Notes: a model not told the origin generated them from the sequence alone. A stretch of 7,077 bases of DNA from a bacterium UBP6_UBA1209 (GCA_002309575.1 DBXP01000028.1:1-7077), one strand, 5' to 3'; shown: positions 1 to 7,039, numbered from the stretch's first letter. Program-made: numbers and translations.

Positions 1-234
1 TCTCCGGAATCAGTTGAATCACCGGAATCAGTTGAATCACCGGAATCAGTTGAATCACCGGAATCAGTTGAATCTCCGGAATCAGTTGAATCTCCGGAAT
101 CAGTCGAATCTCCGGAATCAGTCGAATCTCCGGAATCAGTTGAATCTCCGGAATCGGTCGAGTCACCGGAATCAGTCGAATCACCGGAATCAGTCGAATC
201 ACCGGAATCAGTTGAATCGCCGGTATCGGTCGGT
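1..234 (-). repeat. 18-bp in-frame tandem repeat (DSTDSG minisatellite)
   Basis: Read on the plus strand the unit is close to tcaccggaatcagttgaa. Twelve units fill 1-216 without indels, and a thirteenth, diverged unit spans 217-234. In the coding frame (units 3-20 through 201-218) every unit encodes Asp-Ser-Thr-Asp-Ser-Gly. Units differ only at third codon positions (GGT/GGA, TCA/TCG, ACT/ACC, GAT/GAC). The array touches the window edge, so its true length is unknown. Copy-number change by slippage or recombination would alter length in six-residue steps without breaking the frame. Confidence 0.95.
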
Positions 235-383
235 GCTGTGTCGCCAATTGTGTCGGAAATATCATCCGCATCAGATAATTCTATGCCGTCATAGTCGTAA
301 AAATTTTCCTTGAAGCCGTTGTCGTCGCAGCTAACAAAGAAAAAAACTGCTAAAACAGCAAAAAAGAACGAAAAGTTTTTCAT
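1..383 (-). CDS. Repeat-rich surface/periplasmic lipoprotein, partial (C-terminus outside window)
   Basis: Translating down from an ATG at 381-383 gives MKNFSFFFAVLAVFFFVSC followed by DDNGF. This is a lysine-bearing N-terminus, a hydrophobic stretch and a lipobox-like FVSC, so Cys19 is the predicted lipidated residue and the protein is probably membrane-anchored. About 30 acidic residues follow, then a degenerate PTDTG unit, then at least 12 identical hexapeptides Asp-Ser-Thr-Asp-Ser-Gly that run off the left edge. No folded domain is visible, so the function is unknown. The tail could be a hydrophilic spacer carrying a domain outside the window, or a Ca2+-binding or glycosylated stalk; both are guesses. 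The start is supported by AGGAGG five bases upstream and by the signal peptide that follows. The gene lies downstream of mutS on the same strand, 118 bases away, with its own candidate promoter. The long open frame on the opposite strand here is only a by-product of the repeat. Confidence 0.85.
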   Translation of the reverse strand, partial: MKNFSFFFAVLAVFFFVSCDDNGFKENFYDYDGIELSDADDISDTIGDTAPTDTGDSTDSGDSTDSGDSTDSGDSTDSGDSTDSGDSTDSGDSTDSGDSTDSGDSTDSGDSTDSGDSTDSGDSTDSG

Positions 384-388
384 CTTAT

Positions 389-394
389 CCTCCT
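389..394 (-). promoter_or_regulatory. Strong ribosome binding site of the lipoprotein gene
   Basis: The minus strand reads AGGAGG, then ATAAG, then ATG. This is a near-ideal Shine-Dalgarno sequence with a five-base spacer. It fixes the start of the lipoprotein at 383. Confidence 0.8.
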
Positions 395-417
395 GTAATA
401 AAAGTTTTTTCGGACAT

Positions 418-446
418 AATTTATGCTCAAAATTCAGAAAAATCAA
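418..446 (-). promoter_or_regulatory. Candidate sigma-70-type promoter for the lipoprotein gene
   Basis: On the minus strand a TTGATT -35 box (441-446) and a TAAATT -10 box (418-423) are separated by exactly 17 bases, in an AT-rich stretch. Each box matches the consensus at four of six positions. A transcript would start near 411 and have a short leader of about 28 bases before the ATG. The palindrome AAGGCCTT (445-452) touches the -35 box. This is pattern matching only. I found no terminator hairpin between the mutS stop and this site, so read-through from mutS is also possible. Confidence 0.4.
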
Positions 447-501
447 GGCCTTTTGTTCGATTATGGCTGGAATATGCCGTTATATCAGGAGTTCAGGAGC
501 G

Positions 502-3075
502 TTATTGCTGTTTTTTCAGGATGTCATAAACCTGAAAAAGGATGTTCATCGCCTCCCGCGGGGTGAGTTTTTCCGGGTCGTTCTGGTTTAAAATACGTTC
601 GATTTCGTAGAGGTGGTCCGGTTCGGAGGGTGTGTTGTCCGTGAAGACCGAGAAGATGTCGCTCTGCATCGTGCTTCCTTTTTCGAAACGCATTTTTCTG
701 TCGGCTTTTTCCATTTCTCGCAGGGTCGCCTCCGCGTTTTTGATCACCTCACGCGGCATGGTCGTCATCTTTGCGACCTCGACTCCGAAGCTGCGGCTGC
801 TGCCTCCCTCCGCCAGCTGGTAGAGAAACTTGATCCTTCCGGCATATTCCTTGGTCGACATGTGAAAGTTGCAGACGCTCGGGAAGTCTTCTGAGAGCTC
901 TGTCAAGATGTGGTAATGTGTCGCGAAGAGCGTGATCGCGTTGATTTTTGTGATAATAAACTCGGCAATGGCCTTTGCGAGGCTGATCCCGTCGTAGGTC
1001 CCGGTTCCGCGTCCGATCTCGTCGAGGATTATCAGTGAATTTTTTGTCGCCGAATTGAGGATAGCCGCCGTCTCCTTCATCTCGACCAGGAATGTCGATT
1101 CTCCTTTCGAGAGGTTGTCGCTGGCGCCGACGCGTGTAAAAATAGAATCCACAATGCCTATTTTAGCCTTTTGAGCCGGAACGAAGCTGCCGGTCTGGGC
1201 GAGCAGAACTATAAGCGCCGTCATCCTCATGATAGTTGATTTTCCGCCCATGTTCGGACCGGTGATGAGACAAAAACGTCTAGTCCTTTCACCAACTTCC
1301 ACGCTTGCAGGCACATATTTTTCACGTGAAACAGCTGCTTCGATGACCGGGTGGCGTCCGTCAACGATGGAGATCATGTCGTCGTCGCTGATTTCTGGAC
1401 AGCAGTAGCGGTTGTCCCGGGCGAGCTTCGCGAAACCGCAGAAAACGTCGAGCCACGAGATAAATTTCGCCAGCCGCTGGATCTCAGTCTTGTATCTTTC
1501 GATTTCGCAGACCGTCTCCTCCAGGATCTGGAGCTCAAGACTGGTCATCCTCTCTTTTGCCGTCAGCAGATCCTCCTCAAGCTGTTTCAGTTCGCTCGTG
1601 AAGTAACGTTCCGCGCCGATAGTGGTCTGCTTGCGGATGTACTCGGGCGGGACCTTGTCTTCAAAGCGTTTGCTGATTTCGATATAGTAGCCCGTGACGC
1701 GGTTGTAGCCGATTTTCAGCGCCGGGATCTGCGTGCGTTCGCGCTCCTTCGTTTCGAGAGCCACGATGTGCCCGCGTGAGTTGTTGACAAGATCGGAAAG
1801 CTCGAAGAGATCCTGTCTGAATCCCGAAACGACAAAGCCGCCCTCCTTGTAGTTGAACGGTGGTTCGTCAACGAAGCGGCTGCTCCAGCTCTTGACAGTC
1901 GCCTGAGTCAGCGATAATTCGTTATCTCCCTGAAAAAACGGCATGTTTTCGTTCATTTCGAGTATCTTCGAATGGAGTTTGAGAGCAAAATCCAGAGAGT
2001 CGGCAAGAGCGGCGATCTCCCTCGGAGTGCCGCGTTTTACCAGGATCCGGCTCAGCGTCCGCTCAAAGTCGCGGATGTGGGAGATCTCTCTTCTCAGTTC
2101 GTCCAGGACCAGCGTATTTTCGGTCAGAAAAGAGACGCATTCCTGCCTGCAGAGGATCTTTTCGCGGCTTTTCAGAGGCTTTTTTATGACCTCGGCAAGA
2201 AGCCTTTTCCCCATCGGGGTCTGTGTCCTGTCGATAGCCCAAAGGAGCGAACCGACCCGCTCTCCGCCGATGAGAGTCTTTTCTATTTCAAGGTTGGCGA
2301 CCGTGTTGTAGTCAAGCGAAGCCGTGTCGCTGTCCTTCCATTCGATCGGGGCGCGAAGCGGCGGAAAGTTGCCGAAATAGAGCGAATCGATGTAGAAAAG
2401 CATCTGCCGGATCGACTCGACAAGACCGTGTTCGAGAGCCAGAACAGCCTCGGATTCCAGATACTCGGCGGCATTCTGTGACGGGACCCAGTCCTCCTGC
2501 TCGGATCGGTCGAGGACTTCGCCTGAAACGAGCGAAGAGGGCTCGGACAGTACGATTTCCCTCGGAGAGACCATCGAAACAGTCTCGAAAAGCGCAGCCT
2601 CCTGCGATCTTGTGTAGAAGACATCTCCGCAGCTTACATCGATCCAGCAGAGAAAAGCCTCGTTTTTATTGAGAAAAATCGACATCAGCCAGTTGCTTTT
2701 GCTTTCGACGAGAGAACTCTCCTCAACGATCGTTCCGGGTGTCAAGATCCTCACGATATTGCGCTCGATAGTCCTTTTTTTCTGGTTCGGAACGTCAAAC
2801 TGCTCGCAAATCGCGATCTTTTTCCCTGCCTCAAGAAGCTTTTTGATGTACTGGTCCGCGCTGTGCCACGGAACGCCGGCAAGAGGGATATCTGCATCCT
2901 TGTGACGGGAAGTCAGAGTAATTCCAAGTATTTCCGATGCTTCGACAGCGTCTTCGAAGAACATTTCGTAAAAGTCGCCCATCCTAAAAAAGAGAATCGC
3001 GTCCTTATACTGTTTTTTAAACGCCATATACTGCTGCATCGCGGGAGTTTCGAGCGCTTTTTCCTTGGGAGTCAT
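502..3075 (-). CDS. mutS: DNA mismatch repair protein MutS
   Basis: MutS recognises mismatches and small loops after replication and, as an ATP-driven sliding clamp, recruits MutL. The 857-residue length matches the family (E. coli 853). The mismatch-reading motif GDFYEMF is at 33-39, with Phe35 the wedge residue and Glu37 its partner. Connector, lever and clamp regions follow up to about residue 565. The ABC-type ATPase has Walker A GPNMGGKST at 606-614, the signature segment SDNLSKGESTFLVEM, Walker B LIILDEIGRGT with Asp685 and Glu686, and the switch histidine in FATHYH (His720). The C-terminus ends in the usual helical dimerisation segment (TPREAMNILFQVYDILKK), so the gene is complete. Walker B is followed by GTGTYDG, with Gly692 where most family members have Ser. 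The ATG at 3073-3075 has GAGG six bases upstream. The gene lies 42 bases after aroE and is probably co-transcribed with it. No mutL is in view. Confidence 0.98.
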   Translation of the reverse strand: MTPKEKALETPAMQQYMAFKKQYKDAILFFRMGDFYEMFFEDAVEASEILGITLTSRHKDADIPLAGVPWHSADQYIKKLLEAGKKIAICEQFDVPNQKKRTIERNIVRILTPGTIVEESSLVESKSNWLMSIFLNKNEAFLCWIDVSCGDVFYTRSQEAALFETVSMVSPREIVLSEPSSLVSGEVLDRSEQEDWVPSQNAAEYLESEAVLALEHGLVESIRQMLFYIDSLYFGNFPPLRAPIEWKDSDTASLDYNTVANLEIEKTLIGGERVGSLLWAIDRTQTPMGKRLLAEVIKKPLKSREKILCRQECVSFLTENTLVLDELRREISHIRDFERTLSRILVKRGTPREIAALADSLDFALKLHSKILEMNENMPFFQGDNELSLTQATVKSWSSRFVDEPPFNYKEGGFVVSGFRQDLFELSDLVNNSRGHIVALETKERERTQIPALKIGYNRVTGYYIEISKRFEDKVPPEYIRKQTTIGAERYFTSELKQLEEDLLTAKERMTSLELQILEETVCEIERYKTEIQRLAKFISWLDVFCGFAKLARDNRYCCPEISDDDMISIVDGRHPVIEAAVSREKYVPASVEVGERTRRFCLITGPNMGGKSTIMRMTALIVLLAQTGSFVPAQKAKIGIVDSIFTRVGASDNLSKGESTFLVEMKETAAILNSATKNSLIILDEIGRGTGTYDGISLAKAIAEFIITKINAITLFATHYHILTELSEDFPSVCNFHMSTKEYAGRIKFLYQLAEGGSSRSFGVEVAKMTTMPREVIKNAEATLREMEKADRKMRFEKGSTMQSDIFSVFTDNTPSEPDHLYEIERILNQNDPEKLTPREAMNILFQVYDILKKQQ

Positions 3076-3117
3076 CTTTTCCTCAGTTCAAAATCAAAAT
3101 TTAACGGGTGATTATAG

Positions 3118-3855
3118 TCAAAAATTTTTATTTGTGAGGTTAAAAATCAGTTCTTTGTTCCTTTGGGTAGAAGCGTGCAGGATCGCTATGGCGATAAACT
3201 GCTCTTTCGGAACGACCCTTTCGCCGAACCATCTTCTTGATGCCAGCCAGCCCTGAAGTGCCAGCATCATTACGGCGTCAAGGTTGAATTCTCCGAACCT
3301 GTAGCCGATATTTACAACATTCTTTCCTTCGACAGGAAAGGGAAGGGTGTTGACCGTGGTGCATTCGTCCTTCCAGTTGGAAAGGGGATAAAACCTGCCG
3401 AATTTATCCTCCCAGCCATGCTCCTGCCTTGCATAAATCCTGATCTCAGCTCCTGTCGCGGAGATCGCTGAGGCGATAGAGCGGGCGGCACCTCCGTTTC
3501 CGAGGATACAGCATGTTTCAAGCGGCGTTTTTTTCATTTTCAGCCACTCGAGAAGTCCCGTTCCGTCGGTGTTGTCTCCGATGATCCTGCCCTCGGATCT
3601 AAAGATCGTGTTGACGCTTCCAGCCCTCTCTGCCCTTTCCGTAAGGCTGTCGCATAGCTTTAAGACCTCTGTTTTAAACGGGATCGTGACGTTTGCTCCA
3701 AGACACTCCGGATCCCGTAAAAGTCTGTCGAAATCCTTGAACTCTCCCCGAAACGGCAGGTAGAGGATACTGTGACCCGCCAGAAATGCGGCGTGCTCCT
3801 GAAAAAAGGGCGAAAGAGAAAAATCGAGAGGAAAACCGTAAATATAGATGCGCAA
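3118..3855 (-). CDS. aroE: Shikimate 5-dehydrogenase, short form with TTG start
   Basis: AroE reduces 3-dehydroshikimate to shikimate with NADPH in the cytoplasmic pathway to chorismate and aromatic amino acids. The substrate domain is well kept: SLSP at 13-16 (Ser13 and Ser15 bind substrate), GANVTIPFK at 53-61 with catalytic Lys61, VNTI with Asn82, and GDNTDGTG at 93-100 with catalytic Asp97. The nucleotide-binding loop GNGGAARS lies at 119-126, and LALQG with Gln201 matches the family's late substrate-binding Gln. At 245 residues the protein is shorter than the usual 270-290. The loss is in the nucleotide domain: after the Rossmann loop it reads IYARQ rather than the common NRT-type NADP patch, and there is no recognisable NATPLGM segment. 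An in-frame TAA lies four codons before the TTG, and the family's usual N-terminus begins right at this codon. TTG is therefore the only sensible start, though no good Shine-Dalgarno precedes it. Confidence 0.92.
   Translation of the reverse strand: MRIYIYGFPLDFSLSPFFQEHAAFLAGHSILYLPFRGEFKDFDRLLRDPECLGANVTIPFKTEVLKLCDSLTERAERAGSVNTIFRSEGRIIGDNTDGTGLLEWLKMKKTPLETCCILGNGGAARSIASAISATGAEIRIYARQEHGWEDKFGRFYPLSNWKDECTTVNTLPFPVEGKNVVNIGYRFGEFNLDAVMMLALQGWLASRRWFGERVVPKEQFIAIAILHASTQRNKELIFNLTNKNF
3853..3855 (-). promoter_or_regulatory. TTG initiation codon of aroE with weak ribosome binding site
   Basis: The codon is TTG. The 16 bases between it and the stop codon of the upstream gene hold no GGAGG-like sequence; the nearest AGG overlaps that stop codon and is too far away. 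A non-ATG start without a clear binding site, just after a stop codon, suggests low-level or coupled translation by ribosomes finishing the FHA gene. The coupling is inferred. Confidence 0.6.
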
Positions 3856-3871
3856 ACTGAACCGTTAAAAC

Positions 3872-5221
3872 CTAGAAAAGATCTCCCATGCCGTTGTCGA
3901 AACTGTTGTCGAGGATTCCGCGGTCGATATATTTAACGATCTCTGCAAACAACATGAAGTCGTCAATATCTGCAAATGAATTTAAATATTTAAGAACACT
4001 CTTGGTTTCAAGCATGAACTGAAGTGTATCGAGCTCTGTTTTGTTGAGCGAGGAGAGTTTTCCCATCATGGGAAGTTTGAGTTCAAGTTTGTTGTGAGAG
4101 CTTATCTTTCTCCACTTCATAAGGTCGTTGATCTGAGAGGTCGCGCTTTCGAAAAGCTCTGTGAGGCTCTTGTTCGGAGTATCGGTTTTGATCCCTTGGT
4201 CAGCTTTGAAGAAGTATTCGCCGACATTTGCAAGCAAAACTCTCGAAAGAGCCTTCTCCTGCGAGAAGTTCGGATTGGTAAGGTCTCTGCAGGCGATCAT
4301 GCCCTTTGTGCTGATGACGATCTCGGTATCCTGTTTGAAGGGGGTTGTCGCTTTTATTGTCAAAACTCCGGAAGTTGCCGCCTGACTCAGCATCTGAATA
4401 AGATCGGTAATGTCGATCGTTGACAGATCGCCGGAGGTCGAAGTCCTTGTGTTTGCAAGAGCGTCCTTTTCGATATCGGCCTTGCCTGCGCGTTTGAGGC
4501 TGAGCCTTCCGATCTGGATCTTTCCCGGATCTATGGCCGCCGGTTTTTCCGGATTTTCGAGAGTGAGCGGTTCTGCATCGCTGTCGCCGGAAATCTCTTC
4601 AAGAATTGAATCCGTGTCGAGAACATCCTCTTCGGGCTCGAGAGTGAGCTCTTTTTCGGGTTCACTCGTCTGCTTTGCGAGCTTGATCACAGGTGTTTCC
4701 GCCGGTTTTGGCTTGTCTGCTGGTTCGAGGGCGGCTTCGATTGCCGCATCAAGATCTACAGCGCTGAAAGAGTCTTCCGGCTCTGTTTCTGTCTCGATTT
4801 CGACTCCAAGATCCGGTGCCGGAGCGACATTCGGAGAGTTTTGTGCGGACTTGTCGCTCTTTTTGAGTCCCGGAGCGTTAAGGTCGACAAGGATCGTTGA
4901 ATCGCCGATTGCGATCCGGGAGCCTGCCGAAAGCTCGATTTCTGTTGACGGAGTTATTTTTTCATCATCTACAAAGGTGCCGTTCGTGCTGTTGTGGTCA
5001 ACGATCACGACCTTTCCGTTGTAAGCGATGATCGATGCGTGGTTTCTGCTGACTTTTGAGTCAACGATCGCAACATCCGAGGAGATGTCCCTGCCGATCG
5101 TGAGGGTCTGCCCGTTGTGGATGGAGAACTCGCCGCCTGTATATTTTCCCTTTACAAACTCAAATTTTACTTCATTGGTAACATTTTCATGTGCCTTGGT
5201 AAGATTGCTGTATTTTCCCAT
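3872..5221 (-). CDS. FHA domain protein with C-terminal PATAN/DUF4388 domain
   Basis: Probable cytoplasmic signalling adaptor. Residues about 18-115 form a forkhead-associated domain, a phosphothreonine-peptide reader. Its signature is complete: GRDISSD at 43-49, VSRNHASI at 57-64 and NSTNGTFV at 77-84, so the binding residues Arg44, Ser58 and Asn80 are present. Residues about 116-262 are a low-complexity linker rich in Glu, Pro, Asp and Ala, likely disordered. Residues about 264-365 match the PATAN (DUF4388) pattern: DLSTIDITDLIQML, then SGVLTIK, a strand pair ending in KGMIACRD, then QEKALSRVLLANVGEYFF. Residues about 384-436 (LNKTELDTLQFML...EIVKYIDRGIL) resemble the small helical or winged-helix tail that often follows PATAN. 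No transmembrane segment or kinase domain is seen. Such proteins are often linked to Ser/Thr kinase or motility/polarity signalling; the partner here is unknown. The ATG at 5219-5221 has GAGG seven bases upstream. The gene ends 16 bases before aroE. Confidence 0.88.
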   Translation of the reverse strand: MGKYSNLTKAHENVTNEVKFEFVKGKYTGGEFSIHNGQTLTIGRDISSDVAIVDSKVSRNHASIIAYNGKVVIVDHNSTNGTFVDDEKITPSTEIELSAGSRIAIGDSTILVDLNAPGLKKSDKSAQNSPNVAPAPDLGVEIETETEPEDSFSAVDLDAAIEAALEPADKPKPAETPVIKLAKQTSEPEKELTLEPEEDVLDTDSILEEISGDSDAEPLTLENPEKPAAIDPGKIQIGRLSLKRAGKADIEKDALANTRTSTSGDLSTIDITDLIQMLSQAATSGVLTIKATTPFKQDTEIVISTKGMIACRDLTNPNFSQEKALSRVLLANVGEYFFKADQGIKTDTPNKSLTELFESATSQINDLMKWRKISSHNKLELKLPMMGKLSSLNKTELDTLQFMLETKSVLKYLNSFADIDDFMLFAEIVKYIDRGILDNSFDNGMGDLF

Positions 5222-5262
5222 TCAAAACCTCAAAAAAAAGAAATGCCAAAAAAAATCCAGAT

Positions 5263-5290
5263 ATGCTAGTGACTTATATCATCTTTTCAA
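5263..5290 (-). promoter_or_regulatory. Tentative promoter for the FHA-aroE-mutS unit
   Basis: On the minus strand TTGAAA (5285-5290) matches five of six bases of a -35 box and lies 16 bases before TAGCAT (5263-5268), a four-of-six -10 box. An alternative -10, TATAAG (5273-5278), is a better box but lacks a partner at proper distance. No comparable site precedes aroE or mutS, which supports one transcript for all three genes. Confidence 0.3.
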
Positions 5291-5291
5291 G

Positions 5292-5338
5292 AAAAAAAAG
5301 CAGATTGCCGATGCTAAGCGGTAAAGAAGGGGCGGCAA
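5292..5338 (-). terminator. Weak candidate terminator after the methyltransferase gene
   Basis: The minus strand shows TTGCCG (5333-5338) and CGGCAA (5305-5310), a perfect 6-bp inverted repeat with a 22-base loop, then TCTGC and eight T residues (5292-5299). The large loop and the five-base gap before the T run make it a poor terminator. A competing AGCA/TGCT stem abuts the T run but has only four pairs. Confidence 0.3.
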
Positions 5339-5362
5339 AGCGCTGTCAATTCGTCAGGAAAA

Positions 5363-7039
5363 TTATTTTACCAGCCTTTCATACATCCTGAAAAGCTCGG
5401 CAACAATTTCAGATTCTGTCATTTTCGGACTAAAGCCGTAAGCTGCCAGAACAGCTTTGTCGTTTTCTTTGTGAGCCTTCCTCAATTCCGGCGGCATTGT
5501 GGTTTCATCGTAAAGGTCGGCAAGAGACGAATCGGGATATTTTGCACGGGCATCAAGAATTGCCTGAGCCGTTTGCTCTATTTTTGCTTTCTGCGCATCT
5601 GTCGGATTGCACCAAGGGAAATTGTTGTAAACAAGTGATGCCGAATAGCGGTAACGACTTTCCAGCCTGCCGCAGACAGCCCTCATCCATGCATTGTGGA
5701 CACTGCTCGTCATGATTCCGAACTCGTAAAGCGTTGCATCAGGAATAAGAAGATTTGCGTTTGAAGATATTACGGAACTGTCAATAAATCCGAGTGGAAT
5801 ATAACGTCTGTTTTCAGATGAAGTGCTCGGAACCAAAAGATAGTTTCCGCTTTCAGGCTGACGGTTTTCGGTAAACAGATACGGATATGCAGCCCAATTG
5901 CGGGTTGCCTCTTTTTTGCTTGAAAAACGCATCTTTTTTACAGCCTCGATCCGTTTCATAACAAGCGGCATCTTCCGAAGTTCAGCGGGAGTTGCATTTA
6001 CGAGCCAGAGACAATAACGTTTTGTACCGTTGATAAATTCTTCTGCACCTAAAAATTCACGGATAAATTTTTTCGCATCAGGTTCTGTTTTAATGAAATC
6101 ATCGTATTCTTCGGCTGAGACAATAAGATTGCCTCCATCTGTAGGTTGACTGCCCTTGTTCATTTCCGAGACAGCGCAAAGCGGTTTTTTTCGACTTTCT
6201 ATAAAAATATTCGGCATATCAAGCAGATATCCGTTTATGTTTTTTGCTTCGATGGCTGTTCCGTCTGCGTTGAAAATCATCGGAGCGCTCGCCTTCCGAC
6301 AGGAAAACCCGATAATTACGCAGTGAACAGCCGCCATATTCTTTTTGTCTGTGGTTTCATTCGCCCACTTGAATGTCCGCCAGGCAAAATCAAAACGGAT
6401 CCCGGCGGCAAAAAGCGGCTTCCACAAATTTGTTACAGAGAGTCCCTGAGTTATTGAATTTGTTGAAACAAAAGCGCAGCGCGTTTGTTTGCCCAAAATA
6501 AAATCGCTTGCCTTTTTGTACCAGCAGCAGACATAATCGAGATCGCCGGATCCATGCCATTTTTTGCCGAAAGTAAGTGCAACATCCTCTTTCTGCCGCT
6601 TATCCATCCAGCGCGCTCCTACAAACGGCGGATTCCCGATGATGTAGTCGTAGATCACAGGCTTGTAGCCCTCTTTTGCAGGAAATTTCTTTTCGGTAAT
6701 TTCCTTTGCGGCGACATTCAGCTCCTTAAAGTGCGCTCCGTATGGGATTTCAGGCTCTCCGGTACTCTCTGCCGCTTTTTCATCAACTCTGTAGAAATTA
6801 AGTTTGTCGGTATAGAGGAGTTTCTCATTTTTTTTCTCCTCAAGCGTTGACCAGTCCATATGAAGAGCGTTTCCTTCAACAAAGGTAGCGCTTGTCGAAA
6901 GCGGCAGGAAATCGAGGTCTTCGTCAACAATTTTCTCGGTTTCCTTCATCATTTGGCTTTCAGCTATCCAAAGAGCTGTTTTTGCGACGGTTACCGCAAA
7001 ATCATTGATTTCTATGCCGTAAAACTGCGAGATTTTCAC
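5363..7039 (-). CDS. MmeI-like adenine-specific DNA methyltransferase, C-terminal part (5' part missing, possibly disrupted)
   Basis: SAM-dependent DNA methyltransferase of the large N6-adenine class, related to MmeI-type (type IIL) restriction-modification enzymes. QFYGIEINDFAV at 5-16 holds the acidic Glu10 expected to bind SAM ribose (motif II). EGNALHMDW at 55-63 corresponds to motif III, and the catalytic motif IV is GNPPF at 135-139. STNSITQG at 192-199 and AWRTFKW follow as in the family. Residues about 280-470 would carry the target-recognition domain. The end is the family's typical tail, with DARAKYPDSSLADLYDETTM and LRKAHKENDKAVLAAYGF, so the C-terminus is complete. Motif I (DPACGSGNF type) and any N-terminal nuclease are absent; about 350 or more residues are missing. 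The first usable start is GTG at 7037-7039, with no good binding site. Family-like residues (SPIKV) continue upstream of it until an in-frame TAA at 7058-7060. Without its N-terminus this piece should not methylate alone. Confidence 0.85.
   Translation of the reverse strand: MKISQFYGIEINDFAVTVAKTALWIAESQMMKETEKIVDEDLDFLPLSTSATFVEGNALHMDWSTLEEKKNEKLLYTDKLNFYRVDEKAAESTGEPEIPYGAHFKELNVAAKEITEKKFPAKEGYKPVIYDYIIGNPPFVGARWMDKRQKEDVALTFGKKWHGSGDLDYVCCWYKKASDFILGKQTRCAFVSTNSITQGLSVTNLWKPLFAAGIRFDFAWRTFKWANETTDKKNMAAVHCVIIGFSCRKASAPMIFNADGTAIEAKNINGYLLDMPNIFIESRKKPLCAVSEMNKGSQPTDGGNLIVSAEEYDDFIKTEPDAKKFIREFLGAEEFINGTKRYCLWLVNATPAELRKMPLVMKRIEAVKKMRFSSKKEATRNWAAYPYLFTENRQPESGNYLLVPSTSSENRRYIPLGFIDSSVISSNANLLIPDATLYEFGIMTSSVHNAWMRAVCGRLESRYRYSASLVYNNFPWCNPTDAQKAKIEQTAQAILDARAKYPDSSLADLYDETTMPPELRKAHKENDKAVLAAYGFSPKMTESEIVAELFRMYERLVK

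Larger units (their letters stand above)
5222..5362. other. Intergenic region between the methyltransferase and FHA genes
   Basis: This 141-base gap is the largest non-coding stretch in the window. It is rich in A/T runs (A-tracts at 5232-5239, 5248-5255 and 5292-5299). It holds a weak terminator candidate, a tentative promoter and the binding site of the FHA gene. A pair of near-identical 9-mers, gcggtaaag and gcggcaaag, lies at 5318-5326 and 5332-5340. No small gene or RNA was recognised. Confidence 0.6.

Noticed and set aside
14..313. Plus-strand open frame encoding an Asn-His-Arg-Asn-Gln-Leu type repeat protein
   Set aside because: It is the antisense reading of the DSTDSG repeat. The minus frame has a signal peptide, lipobox and strong ribosome binding site; the plus frame has none of these.
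486..500. Direct repeat tcaggagt/tcaggagc just after the mutS stop
   Set aside because: There are two 7-8 base copies with no hairpin potential; no function can be argued.
1972..2481. 169-residue plus-strand open frame
   Set aside because: It is antisense to conserved mutS and shows no recognisable motif.
4410..5024. 204-residue plus-strand open frame, Ser-rich
   Set aside because: It lies entirely antisense to the FHA-PATAN gene, mostly its low-complexity linker, where biased codons keep the opposite frame open. No domain or binding site was seen.
5318..5340. Two near-identical 9-mers (gcggtaaag and gcggcaaag) considered as an operator or attachment site
   Set aside because: There are only two short copies with a mismatch and no integrase or tRNA nearby; chance is likely.
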